Source of the DNA: Callorhinus ursinus
Taxonomy: Eukaryota; Chordata; Mammalia; Carnivora; Otariidae
Assembly: GCF_003265705.1 (NCBI RefSeq)
Contig: NW_020312968.1
Span: 564,305-628,304, forward strand
Direction of reading: 5' to 3'
Length of the DNA stretch: 64,000 nucleotides
This document shows, piece by piece, positions 1 to 13,100 of the stretch. Under the pieces are notes generated by a model. The model had not been told where the DNA came from. It made no database searches and saw only the letters and a program-made list of their open reading frames with translations. Position 1 is the first letter of the stretch, and each line of letters opens with the position of its first letter. Position numbers and translations under genes: made by a program.

Positions 1-1082
1 ATTAAAAAACAAGCCACAATCAGACTAGGGCTCCACCGCCGCCCGCCAGTCATCCCACAGTTGTGATTTCCTTGTTAAAAGACAGAGGCATAATTGAAGC
101 AATATCTTCACTTCAGATTGATTATCAGGCGACCCTTATCCGCATCTTCACTCAGCAATTTGAATTTTAATGAAAGTAAATGGAATAATTAGCATTTCAA
201 AGTGTGTTTGATACACTGAGGGGGAAAAAAAGAGAAAAGACTTTTGTGTATAATCTATACACAAAAGAAAGTATTTGGGAGGGGGCAGAGAGAGGAAAGT
301 ATAGTTGTACTGTCTTCATTAGAATAATCTAAGGAACTGCTTGTACCAGCTGCATAGAGATGTGATATTGTGCTCTTTTCAGCTAAGATTTTTCACCTTT
401 ATTATCCCTTAAGTTTTAGCACCTTATTTTATTACTTGTTACCTTCATCTGGGAGAACAAAAATCTAAGCGGAGTTGGAGTGATTGCCCAAACCTATGAA
501 TTCCAGCAGGATTTCTATGCAACATTAACGCTACCATCACCAGGAAGAATTTCCTAACTGGGTCACTGATTTTGCCAAAAGGTACACCTTTCATCTAGTA
601 TTCCAACTACAAATGGACACTAGCCCTTAAGAACACTCATCACAAAGGAGGAAGAGTAGCTGGGAGATACAAAAAAAGATGTACATTTTATTTCACCAAA
701 AACAGTATGAAGGTACTCTATATTTGCAGAAAGATCAAAGAAATCAGGTCATTTTACCATCAGCACAATCTCCCTCTTTTTTTTCAGGCCTAGGCCAGCA
801 ACAGGAGCTGATTGCAAAGGAAAGAAATATTATGAAAAACAACTATCTAATCCCCTTAGGAGAGAATTTCTGGGAACATGTCAACTGGAATTGGTGAGAA
901 TGTGATCCAAAGTTTCTGAGGAAGCCATCCAATTTCACATGAGACAGAAGGCAAAGTGCTGAATTTCACTTTGTGGTCCTCTATTGCCTTTTGCCCTTTT
1001 GATGGAACAAAATTTAAAAAGAGAGAGCAAGCGAGCGGATGACACACACTAAGATCAGAGCTAAAATGGAAAGGCCACGTAC
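1..1082 (-). other. Left edge: TLE4 intron 6 (partial)
   Basis: Intronic AT-rich sequence downstream of the exon 6 donor. Nothing specific is recognised and the next exon is not reached. Confidence 0.85.
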
Positions 1083-1157
1083 CCCAATGATGGCGTTCAG
1101 TTCGGCCATGGTCACCTGCTTGGCCCGTTCCACAGCCTGCACCACTTGTTGCTGGTG
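1083..1157 (-). CDS. TLE4: TLE4 coding exon 6 (residues 106-130)
   Basis: This 75-nt exon follows TTTATAG and encodes [20 protein letters not shown] then NAIIG, the rest of the second Q-domain helix. The donor is GGG|GTACGT. It is phase 0 in and out. The next exon, expected to begin with QQLQAQHLSH in the GP-rich region, is not in the window: the last 1082 bases on the left are intron 6. Confidence 0.97.
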
Positions 1158-4100
1158 CTATAAATGAAGATCAGAAACAGAATACAATTATTTGCTTTCT
1201 AGTCAATCAAGAACAGCTTTTCCTAACATGTCCTCTAACTTCAATTACATGCAAAACAGGATTTAGGGGTCTCCATATTTCAAATAAAAGCCCCCCGTGG
1301 TGGCTGACTAAATGTCTAGGGTACACTTGGGTCCCTACTGCAGAGAAGTAACTGGGCAACCAACTGTACCCCCACAAAGGACACTCCCCTACAACTGGTA
1401 GAAGCAGCTTAAATTTTACTTTGATGTCAGTGGTGCGCTGTGGCCCAGCATCTTCCACTAATACTAACAAACACAACACGATCCATCCCCCACCTGCCTT
1501 CTTTGTACCCCCTTTTCTCTGCCATCTACACAAAATTTCTGAAAAATATTTCCTGGAAGTACTTATTTTTAAAAATTTCTCCGGGTACTTGTTATAGTAA
1601 GCACTAGAAGGCCATTTAAAATCAAATGTTTACTGTCTTCTGAAAATGTGTAAAGTGTTCATGTTTTAATTCCTGTCATGAAGGGCTGCATATTTAAAAG
1701 AGATATTAAAATGTACAACTTTCACTAGCAGTAAAGTCTAAGGACTTCAGGTGTTTCTTCTCCATGCAATAGAAGACTAAAAACTACAAGTTTCATTTAT
1801 TTTTCTTCTGGAAAAACTACGATGGATAGTATAGGAAAATCCCTCCCTCTATCCAGAATTCAATTCTAAAGAGAATGAGCAAGAACGGAGTATTAGTAAT
1901 TTGTGTAATATTAAAAAGTGAAGTAGCACAGAAGTCTCTGCAAGGGGGCACTCACCCACTTCTGGACATACACTTGTGTGTACACAAGTACCCCCCCCCA
2001 AATATACATATTATTCTCAACTAAATACACTTGAACACTCTAGTATCTACATTCTCAAATTTGGTCTAAAATAGGTCTCCTCTGGATGTTTTTCAACTAG
2101 GTTTAATGAATGAAGAGCCAAAAAGACTGTTCTATGAGACAGGCACTCCTCTGTGTGGCTAGGAAGAATCTTGTTTTGACTGATCCTAGTTGAGAAATGT
2201 AACTAACTTTCTCCACTGATTTTAAGTGAATACGAAGCTTAGCTAGCATATTGCTTATTAATACACACAAAAAGCTAAGCCATCGATTATATACATGAAA
2301 TTCCCCTTGAGCTACCTCGTATTACATTCCCAAACTCTCAAATATACCCAGTTCCTGCAATCAACTAGGGTGACCAATATTTCCACCTCCCAGCTGTGTA
2401 GGGTTAGAAGGGGGGTGTGGAATGTGGAAAAGAAAACTGCTTTAGTTACCCACATGTGGTGTTTTCACCCTTGATTTCCTAATAGAAATGTGTATTTTGT
2501 GCCTATAATCTAATGGAAAGAAAAATGTCAAACAGATCACTGCATCTTGAGCTTTTAATAAACTCTGAACATTAAACTAGATATCGTTGATTTTTCTCTT
2601 AATTGTAAGAGTTTCAAAACAAGGGCCTAAGAAACAAACCCAGTTTTTTGTTTTTTTTTTTTAAGATTTTATTTGAGAGAGAGAGCGTGTGCGCACGGGC
2701 ACTAGCAGTGGGGAAAGGGGCAGAGGGAGAAGCAGACTCGTGGCTGGGCTAACCCTAACCCTAACCAGCACCATGAGATAGATCAAGACCTGAGCTGAAG
2801 GCAGAAGCTTAAGGGACTGAGCCACCCAGGTGCCCTGAACGTCTTTCTAGATATCTCCACCCATTCTCTTACTCTTTAATAAAATATTTCCCAAAGTGAA
2901 ATAACTCATTTCCTTCTCTGTTTGAAGAAAGTAAAAGTCCTAAAGATTTATAAAGACACCAGTAGAGGAACAGAGAGGCATGCTCAATAAAGTGACCAGG
3001 AACAGCAGTTTTTCCTCGAAGCTACCCTAACCAGTATGGTAGCCTACAAGCACAGAGTTCATGTTTAGATTTAAAGCAGTCTAATTGTCAGAGTAGTGAA
3101 AAATGGCAGTACTCGGACAACAGAGAAAAAGACAACATGTAGGACGACTCTGGGATTTTTCTAATACTCAAAGTGAGTATAGGGATAGAAAATGGTAATG
3201 GATTTTCCACCTTTTACTCTCCAACATTCAACAACAGCTGCTCCCAAAACTTCAAGAAACTGAAAGCCAAAGGACCACACGAACACCCATCCAACACACA
3301 TATCATTCACTCCACTCATGCATCCATTCAACAAGTCTTTTTCAGTTCTTACTGTATCCAATTTCTGTATATTACTGAAATATTTCCATATTAGTGTAAT
3401 AGCCTCTACTTTATATTACACATTCAAAGAACAGTTCCGTAAGACAGACATGCAGAAAATACAGCTATTAGGGGCCTTTCTACCATGAAGATTGTTCAAC
3501 TCTTGCTTCATAACCTGGACTCCAACTGCCAAGACGGGAGCAAAGATGCCTTAGGGCAGTAGGGTGATCTTTCTGGCTCAGCATTAAAATCAAGCTCGTT
3601 TACTGAGAAAAACAGAAACACAGCAGGGAACCAGAACACTGACATCTGATGTTCCTACAGAAACTCTTGCTAAAAAGCTAAAATGACAATGGAAGTCATG
3701 ATTCAGCTCCTTCATTTCCTCTCATAGCAGTGGCCACAGGCTAATACCACATCTGAACTCTACCTGGAGTTCAGGATTTTACTTCTCTAATTCTGCTTAC
3801 AACTGTGAATCATCTGCTGGTTTAAGGACCTTCTGAACAGAAGCTCCCTAAGGCAAAGAACGCCTCCTCCCAGTGTGCTCTGAAAGCACCAGAAACACCC
3901 TGCCACGTTAGTAACACTGTAAGAAGCGCACCTCAGGAAAGAAGGGGCAAACGATCACTAAAGAAAAAAAAAAAAGGAACACTCGATGAAGAAGCCCAAA
4001 ATCCTCATAAACTGACCCAAAGGTAGAATTGTTTTTCCATTTCCAATTTTAACAAATAAGCTCTGACTCAGAAAACACAGCAAATTTTTCACATCTCCTC

Positions 4101-7100
4101 AGAACCCTGATGGTTTTCCCATTACGTCTGCCATCTCTTCCCCTTTTCTTCCCCTTCCCCATCTGTTCCTCTCCTCCCACTCCACCCTGCATCTCATTTC
4201 CTCTCCCACTTCCTGCTTCTCCCCTCTGCCACCTCACCACAAGTAGTGACAGCCACTGTAGCCCCAGTCAATCTGCAGAAAGCAAGAGTCCTATGGCCTC
4301 TTACTGCTCAAGCTGCTCCCCCACATGGGGGCTCCGGATTGAACTTTTTCTACCAGCACCACCAAATAAAATGCTACTAAGAATATATCAATAAGCCTAA
4401 GGTGAGAGAAGGGTCCTCTAACTGGGACTTGGAAGCAAGGGAAGCCCAATAATTTATTCTTTAAAATACTGCGATTTATAATTTTAAAAAACAAATCCTT
4501 AAAAAAAAAAAACCTATAATGTGATTATGGTTGCACAACTCTGTAAATTTACTAAAAATCACTAAATTACACACTTAAAACAAATGGATTTTACGATGTG
4601 TAAGTTATATCTCAATTAAATACTGTGATTTAAGGAATACAAGCATGGATGGGGCACTAAAATGAAATGCTATACATTAAATCACTTTCCTACTTAACTT
4701 TCATCATAAAATTATTTTTTGCATTTTTCAGGAAAAGTCTTAAGAGTAATTTTTTCAACAAGAAAGAGACTGAAACAGTAAGTCCAACAAAGCCTGCTGA
4801 GAAACAGACCTTAACAGACCACTAATACATGTGTAACAGATATTTAATGTATGCTTTGGGGAAGAGATGACAATGACCATACCTGCCAAGCCAATACTTT
4901 AGGGCATGGAAACAGATGTAGTACTTCCAATAAAAACAAGAAAAAACTGCTACAACTTAAAAATTTTTTTAATACCCACCCCCCTCCCTTACCTCCCTTT
5001 ATTGATAGGGGTAAGTAAAGAGGTAAGTGGGTAGTTAAAGGCAGAGGTATAAAATGAAGTAGGATTTTTATAATGAACATTAATGTTCCTGACATGTGAC
5101 AAGAAAAAGTAAGCACTTGGAATAATGGCCCCACTACTCCTCAAAGAACACCCAGACATAGAGCATCTTACACTATACAGGAAAGCAGGACATAAAATAA
5201 TACTAAGGGAGATTATAGGAAGGAATGCCCAGCATACTTCCTGGAGCATCAGGAAAGGCTTTGTTTTCTTCTTCATTCATTCAATTATTTATTAAGAACC
5301 TACTGTGCGCCAGGCAACTGTGGCGGGCGCTGAGACTAGAGTCATGAACAAGACACTCAGTGAATGAATAACACTCACGAGCCTCGGTAATATCACAACT
5401 GGAGGATAATTTCCATGAAGAAAATTACAGGATGCTATGCAATCACTTACCTTTTTTTTTTTTTAAGATTTTATTAATTTGACAGAGAGAGACAGAGCGA
5501 GAGAGGGGGAGGGCGAAGCAGGCTTCCCGTGGAGCAGGGAATCCAATGCGGGGCTCGATCCCAGGACCCCAGGATCATGACCTGAGCCGAAGGCAGACGC
5601 TTAACAACTGAGCCACCCAGGCACCCTATGCAATCACTTATTGGGGAAATATCTAATGGAATCTTAGGGCTGAAGGAAGATTCCCTGTGGAAGCTGACCC
5701 AACAACTGAGACATGAAGGATGTGCAAGAGTTCTGTGGATGAAACAAGGAGAGAAGAATTCCAGGCAGAGAGAAGAGCTTGGGCAAGGTCCCTGGAGGAG
5801 AAAGGAGCTTGTCTGTCAAGGAAGAGAACGAACATGGATGGCTGCAGGAGAAGAACAGGGTAATGGGAAAAGTTGGGAGAGACGAAGCAAGGTGGGACTG
5901 AAAGCCTTCTCAGGCATGGCAAAACACACATGCAAACCTTAAAGTGGAATAAATATTCACAAAAAGAACAATAAAGGCAAGCGCCTGAAGTCACGTGGGT
6001 ACGGCCCGGGCATGCTCTCTAGAACCACGTACTAGCGTAAGTGAAATCTGTCAAGGCAGGAGGAGGCCAAACACTGGTTGGCTTTGCATGACATGAGGAA
6101 AACTTAGACTTTATGCTGGTAAGACAATTTTTTAAAAGATATATTTGTTTGTTTATTTATTTATTTGAGAGAGAGAGAGAATGGGCGGGAGGAGCAGAGG
6201 GAGAGAGAATCTCAAGCGGACTCCATGCTGAGTGCAGAGCCTAACATGGGGTTCAATCTTACAACCCTGAGATCATGACCTGAGCAGAAACCAAGAGTCC
6301 GATACTTAACCAACTACACCACCCAGGCGCCCCCGGGTACGACATTTTTTGTTAAAAATGTTAAAGCAGCTGAGTGTTACCAGTTCTGCATTTTAGTAAG
6401 ATACAGCTGGGATAGTAAAGAATAGTAAGGAAGCTGGATGACAGGGAGGTGAACCAGATAGAAGGAGAACAGATAGAAGGCTAAGGCAATACTCCAGGGT
6501 AAAAGATAAACTTGCTTGAACTTGGACCGAACGCCCTTCCTGCTCACAGGACTCATTAGCCACAGGTACATAAAAAGCCACTCACTCAGAACTAGTAATG
6601 GCCTTAGGAATCATGAGACCCAGATGACAGTGGTGTCCCCAGCACTGTAACAACAAACCAACCAACAAAAGACTCTCCACCTTTCCAAAAGCCTACAGAT
6701 TTCTAAATGCTGCCCTAGCTGAGTGGACTGGAAGGGTGCCATCGTACTATCAAGCACAGGCCAAAAGCCATTACTATATCCAACAGATGAGTTTCCTCTG
6801 TCACACCCTACCAAGTAGTCTGTCACTCTCTGCTTGATCAGATCCTCTGGAAGGGAACTCACCAGCTCATGCACAAGCGTTTTCTATGTGGGGATAATGG
6901 ACTCTATCTAATTTTGATTCAAAATCTAACTCTCTTAACTTCTTCCCACTGGACCCAGTTTTGCCTCTGAAGTCTCCTCCACTGGAGTGCACTTCAAGTA
7001 CATGAAAATGGCCTAATGGTTGTTTTCACTTTCTCTATTCCAGGTTAAATATCCCCAGGCCACTGGCTTTAGGCCACTCATCCTCTGGCCACTCCTCGGG

Positions 7101-10100
7101 TGTGTTCTAGGTGATAAGACAGAATACCCCAGGGATGGCTAAACAGGTCAAATGTGAGTGAAAGTGTCACTCCATGCCCAGTAAGTCAGGCTAAAATCCT
7201 ACTCGGCCTTTTTCAGCAACTCTACCAAGTGTACTGGCCCCAAAGAAGTTTTAAATTCAAATCAGCCTTTCCTAATGGTGTCCCCCAAGAAATGTTAGTC
7301 CCACAAGAAATCAGGTATTCTTTAAGACAAAAAAAAACCCCACCGGGTTTAATTTGGCTAATACCTGGTAAATGGCAGGTCTTCTCTGAGCAGCGTTTTC
7401 TAAACAATTTTAGCTGTGAAACTTTGGACTAACGCTTGGGAAGTGCTGCGCAAGGCTTTTTCCTACTGATCATTTAGCCTCACCCACCATGAAGACAGAG
7501 CATTCTTGCCCGACCTGTCCAATAAGCTCTCAAGTCCTTGCTCTCCAACAGAACTTTCCACAATGTTGGAAATGTTCTAAATCTGTGCTGATAATCTGGA
7601 GGCCACTAGCCACATATATGGGGATACTGAGCACCTGAAATGAGGCTACTGTGACTGGCAAACTTAATTTGTAACCTCACTTAACTTTGATTAATTTTAA
7701 TTTAAATCTAAACAGCCACACATGGCTATGGCTACCGTATTAGACATTATAAGCTCTACTTAAAGTATTTTAAAGCTTAGCTCCAGTTATAATCCAATCA
7801 TCACCTAACTGAAAGTCAAAGAAATGAGTAGGTTTCTCAAAAGCACGTTAATTTCTTCAACACATATAGGTAAGGGTTGGCAAATACTGCCTCTGAAAGG
7901 AGGCCTACACTGAAACCTGCAGAAAAGTTCTCCCTCCTAAGAATCATTTACTTGCTGAGGCTAAGCAGGCCATAATGCTACCATAAGGCTCTCGCCAAAA
8001 ATGCAACTGTCACTAAAATGCACAGTCACATAGAACAAGTCAGTTGGGCCAAACTGAGGAACACAGGGCAGGATTATGCTCCTTGCTGCCTCATTCAGTA
8101 CTGCGGGGAAACCAGGTTTTAAATGAAAGGCTGTCCAATGTGAGAATCCGAGAAGGGGACAAAATCCATTAAAGCCCCAATCTAGGTGTATGAGTCATTT
8201 CAGGACATTGCTGAGATATACAGCACTGTCGTAACATATTACCAGCACTGACAGAACGGCCCTGACTGGAACGCAGATGTGTCCTGTGAGGGTTGCTGGC
8301 ATTTAACGAACGATATCTGAAGATGGTCTTGCGGGTGTCACTGCCTACTTATCAGGGGATCTCTGGTGATTTCAGCCAAGCTCACCTACATCAAACCATG
8401 TTATCACAAGTCACTGGTTCCTTACAAAGTTAACAAGCAATAAGATGAGTTAACCGGGTGCCATTATGAGGCGAGAACACTGCCACCAGTGCATGTAACC
8501 ACTGTATTTTGTTCATTTCCTCCCTGAGGCACAATATGAAAGTGACTGATCACATTTTTCAACTTCCATTTTACAATTATTCTATACATGCAAAATGTGG
8601 TTCAGAGCAATTCAGTACCATATTAATCCAGGTACCAAAAAAAAACCAGCATTTGAGATACACTCATATTTCATATCATAAAAGGGGTCTGTTTTCCATC
8701 AAATGAAAAGGACCAAATTTATGGCATGTCAAAAATAGAAAGTCAGGTATCATAGCTGTTCTTGCTATTGGAATTGGAGAATTTAAATAAACACGTACTA
8801 CCACCATTCTGTACTTGTGTACTATTTTCTACTATTTAAATGCAATGGAAAGCACCCAATCTGCAGAATTCTAGAGTAAAACCACTATTTGGTTCTACTC
8901 ATTAGATAGGTAATAAAAACCAAGTTTTGAGTTAAAATTAAATGTGCACCAGAAAGCATTCAAGTTGGAATACTCTCTTTTCCCTAGGTAAATACAAGAA
9001 TAAAAATAAAAGGCTTAAAAATTTCACTCTTAATTTCCCTTTTACACCCTAAAATTTCTAATGACCAGAGGACTATTATTAAATGTGGTCAAAAGAACGA
9101 TTTAAATTTCCTATGCAATCAATATTTTCACATACAAGGAAGAAACAGCTGCTGACCGGTAAGCCCAGGCCTCAAAGCTGGGGGTTCTGCCATCATTCTG
9201 CCTTGGCTCTGAGAGGACAAGTCCACAGGGCTCCCCCAGCAGCCGTAAAGCAGTTCTGCCTCCACTTAAGTAACTCAAGAAACAAGAAACAGGGGTTGGG
9301 GGGTGGGGGGTACAGGAGACAAGTCAGTCCTTAGTGGCATCCTTCAATTTTGCTGAGGCCCTGTTTAAGGTCTAAGGGTCTACAAGATATATCCTGAAAT
9401 CACTGATGAAAAAAGAGAGTCCATTCATTACACTACGTGTAAAAACAAAACTAACTTCAGCTAAGCAACCAGATATTTGGAAAAGATCCAGTCCCCAACT
9501 GGATTGAGAAGTTTGTTTGTCTAGATAGCTTCGTGGGCAAAATACAGACCACATCCCAAACCACTGCTCCTTCGGAGGTCAGCTCTATAGATTGAACACC
9601 TTGAAGGGCTGTCACCGTCTGGGTATTTGCTTGCTGGTTGGGGAGAGACTGGTGTTTGCCAAACTGGAAAATTAATTTTTGGAGCTAGAAGAGAATCACC
9701 GTTGGGGCTACCAAATATGCCTCACTGAGATTTTTAGCTAGTTCACAGCCCTGACTTGAGTTTTAATTTACACTTTTGTCCTCTATAAGGACATAGGAGA
9801 AGAAGATAAGCAATTCATTCTTTCAAAGACAATGAGTAAAAAGGGGAGGGAGGGCTGGTTCCAGGTCTTCCCAAAAAGGAAACTCAGAGCTTTGCTCCTA
9901 CTGCCGCAGCAGGCACTGCCAGGACCCAACATCAGGAGGGGCTTACTGTGTACTACGCAGCACACGTGTAATCCCAAGTATGCATTGCATGCTATAACTA
10001 ACCTCATGTACAGATGAGGAGACTGAGGCTTACAGCGGCAAACCACTTACTAAAAAGGTCACCCAGCTTTACTTGGCTAGAGTAAGCCATGTAATTTGTA

Positions 10101-13100
10101 ACAGAGAGGCCAGGACTCGACCCAGACCCAACTGTCATCATTCTGGCATCTCTTGCTTATGGAACTGCCAACAGGGAGTTGATTATTTATAGCTCCTCTC
10201 CTGCAAAGGAGACCCAAAGCAGGAAAGAGAAGAACTTCCCACTTACTACATTGAGATTTGCCTTTTAAAGGAGAAACTTGAGGGCAACAGAATATAGATC
10301 AGTCTTACCCATTCCTAAAAACCAAAAGTGGGAGAAAAAAAAAACAGCTTCTGACAGGTGAGGACTCACTCATGAGGCTTCTTTAAATTCTGGTATTAGG
10401 GATCCTATAAAATTTTTAGAACTGTATGTGAGGGTTGCCGGGGTGGCTCAGTCAGTTAAGCATCCCCCTGTTGATTTCAGCTCAGGTCATGATCTCAGGG
10501 TCGTGAGATCGAGTCCTGCGTCAGACACCGCACAGAGCATGGAGCCTGCTTAAGATTCTCTCTCCCCCTCTACCCCTCCCCCTCCCATTTGCGTGCCTCA
10601 ACTCCCCCTCCCTTAAAAAAAAAAAAGAAGAAGAAGAAGAAGAACTATGTGTGATACTCACTTTAATGACAAAAGTTATCTTTGTCTAATGCCTGGGACT
10701 TCAGAAGTAGTTATATATGAGTGCAACAAGCACATCATTAAAATATATATTGGCTATAATTCTAAAAAATGTTTTTGTGAAATCTACCAGGAAAATATTT
10801 TTCCTGTGATTGTTTCCTGCGATACACAGACATACTTTAAGTACTTCTGAAGTACAATTACACAACTTATTTCCCAAAAAAGTCTGGCACTCAAAACTAA
10901 ATTTATTTAATAGCTGTCATTCAGTATTATACGTGTATTTTTTAAATTTTAGAAAATATGGTATACTAATCACAAGCAGTATTAAGCAGGTACCTTAATG
11001 AGCATGGGGGCTAAGTTAACAACGGGGTTCTAAAAGTATGTGAATTTACCTCTCGTTCCTATCAAACTCCAAAAAAAAATCCCTCCAACCACTATCCTGT
11101 ACCTTATATGTACTAGTCTTCAGGGAATGTTTTTCTTTTTTCTAAATACAATCATTTCATTTTTAAATAAAAACGTTTTAAAATAAATTCTAATGCCACA
11201 GCTGCCGTTTTGGCAGTGAGACTGTCACACAGAGAGCCGGTGTTAAAAGATCAGATTAAGAGCATTCAGACCTGGCACCGAGTGACGCTCGCAGCCATGC
11301 AAGAGTGATTTTCCATGCCTCTGAAGAGACAGGAAATAGAATTCATCTTCCTCTAATAACCTGCCTCCTCCCCTCCCTCCAGATTACGGTCCATCTGGCC
11401 TCAGGACAGAAGAGAGGAGTCTGATGCTCACAGAATGCCCAGAAGATGAAAGGAGGTGGGCAATGTTCAGACACAAAACATCAGAGAGGCCTGGGTGGGA
11501 CAGGAACAAACATGTCTGTGGCCCACACATTAATAGACACACACCTTAAGAAACTGAAAAAAGAAGAGCCAATTAAATCCAAAGTAAGCAGAAGAGAAGA
11601 TATACACAGAATCAGGATTTAGAAAACCATGACACAGATCATTCATTACACACAAATCAAGGATTTCAACCAAGAAATGTCAAAAGTATCGGGGAAATAA
11701 ACAGTAAGTGGTGAGATCATGATGCTGTCTTCCCAGCCTCAAGCAGAGAAAAGGAGTTCCAAGTGTCTCCCCGTGGCTTTCCTCTGTGGGGTACAGCTAC
11801 TTTCTTAGCCAATTCATTCCAGTCCGGTCTTGCTCAGCACCACTACCATTACATATTCTCCTCCTACTCGGCCTGCTCACACAAACAACACAACTCATGT
11901 GGGAAAACAACCTATTTGCAAATCAGCTCCATCAACAACGCCAAGACCTCCTTCCACTTCTGCATATAACCCCACAGATCCTGGGAAAATGCCATGGGGA
12001 TAAACTATACCACTGATTATAGATAGGGGGTCTACACCTGCAAAGGCCTCAAGTCTCATACCACCCCAGGGACAGTTCGAACTCTTCCCTCCACCTGGGG
12101 TAGAACACCTCAGCATGGTTACAGCTCTGGGGGTTATATACACATTGTTCCCATCCTCCATCTCCATAAAGCAGAGCTACTTCAACCAAGAAGAAACACA
12201 CACTGGTCTGGATTGGGCAAAGCGTGGCTTGACTTCCTAAAGAAATGCAAACAGTCCTCTTAACTCTCCCTCATCACTCCACCCAATCTAGTCACAGGCA
12301 AATCCTGAGCAGAAATAGGCAAATGGGGATACTGTGGGTAGTGGTTTTCTGGTCACAGCTAAAGGGCAAGAAAGACAACTCCTCCGTTGTTGTTTGTGGT
12401 CCGGAAGAACATTTGAATTCAGGATGTTAACTCAGGTCCATGGTTTGTGAATATGAGCACCCCATGGGATATATAACTGATGAAAGGTACCCATGGTTAC
12501 TGAGATCCAACCCAGTTCAAACCAATAAGAATTCACACAGTAATTCCTATTATCTATAACACACAACCATGCTCAAATACCCACTGCAGGCTTATATCAG
12601 CACATGCCCACTGGTGGGCAGGCAGATGGAAAGCTCCCCTGGGAAGCAAGGCTTCCCTATACACCTAAAGAAGTAAAGGGTAGGAGGAGAGTGCCCCAAG
12701 TGCCTTCTAGCCCACAACACACAGCTCAGTGGCTAAGACACACAGATCCTCCATTAGTTAGCTTCTTGCCTTCTCACAGATGATCTTACCTGAGCAAATG
12801 ACAGACTGAGTAATCCAGAAGCAAAAATGATCTCTTTAGCACTGTTACCTAAACTTTGTAACTACCAAAAGCAAGCAAGCAAACAAAAAGAGGGGTAAAA
12901 GCCACAAGGAAGCCACCATCCACGAGAAATGCACCTTCTCATTCCAAAATGAGCGCGTCTGCACAGTGTGTGCTTCCACCGCTGGTGAGCAAGAAGAAGC
13001 AGGTGAGCCACACACAGGCCTTGGCGATGTGCGAAGTCTGTGGTACTCAGAGCACCGATCCTGCGTATCTTTTTCCAAGTGCTAGCACAGGGTTAAGACT

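Larger units (their letters stand above)
5268..6480 (-). mobile_element. L2 LINE fragment, broken by two SINEs
   Basis: The left part (5276-5365) matches the reversed L2 3' end (ATTTATTAAGAACCTACTGTGCGCCAGGC). The segment at 5690-5900 has the reversed L2 ORF2 wording (GACATGAAGGATG, ATTCCAGGCAGAGAGAAGAGC). The remainder follows with decreasing similarity. CanSINEs at 5450-5626 and 6129-6333 were inserted later. It is far too decayed to code. Confidence 0.55.

Noticed and set aside
2750..2766. A chromosome end or fusion point
   Set aside because: Fewer than three telomeric units, embedded in a SINE with unique sequence on both sides.
5628..5942. 104-codon plus-strand frame
   Set aside because: It is the antisense of an L2 LINE fragment.
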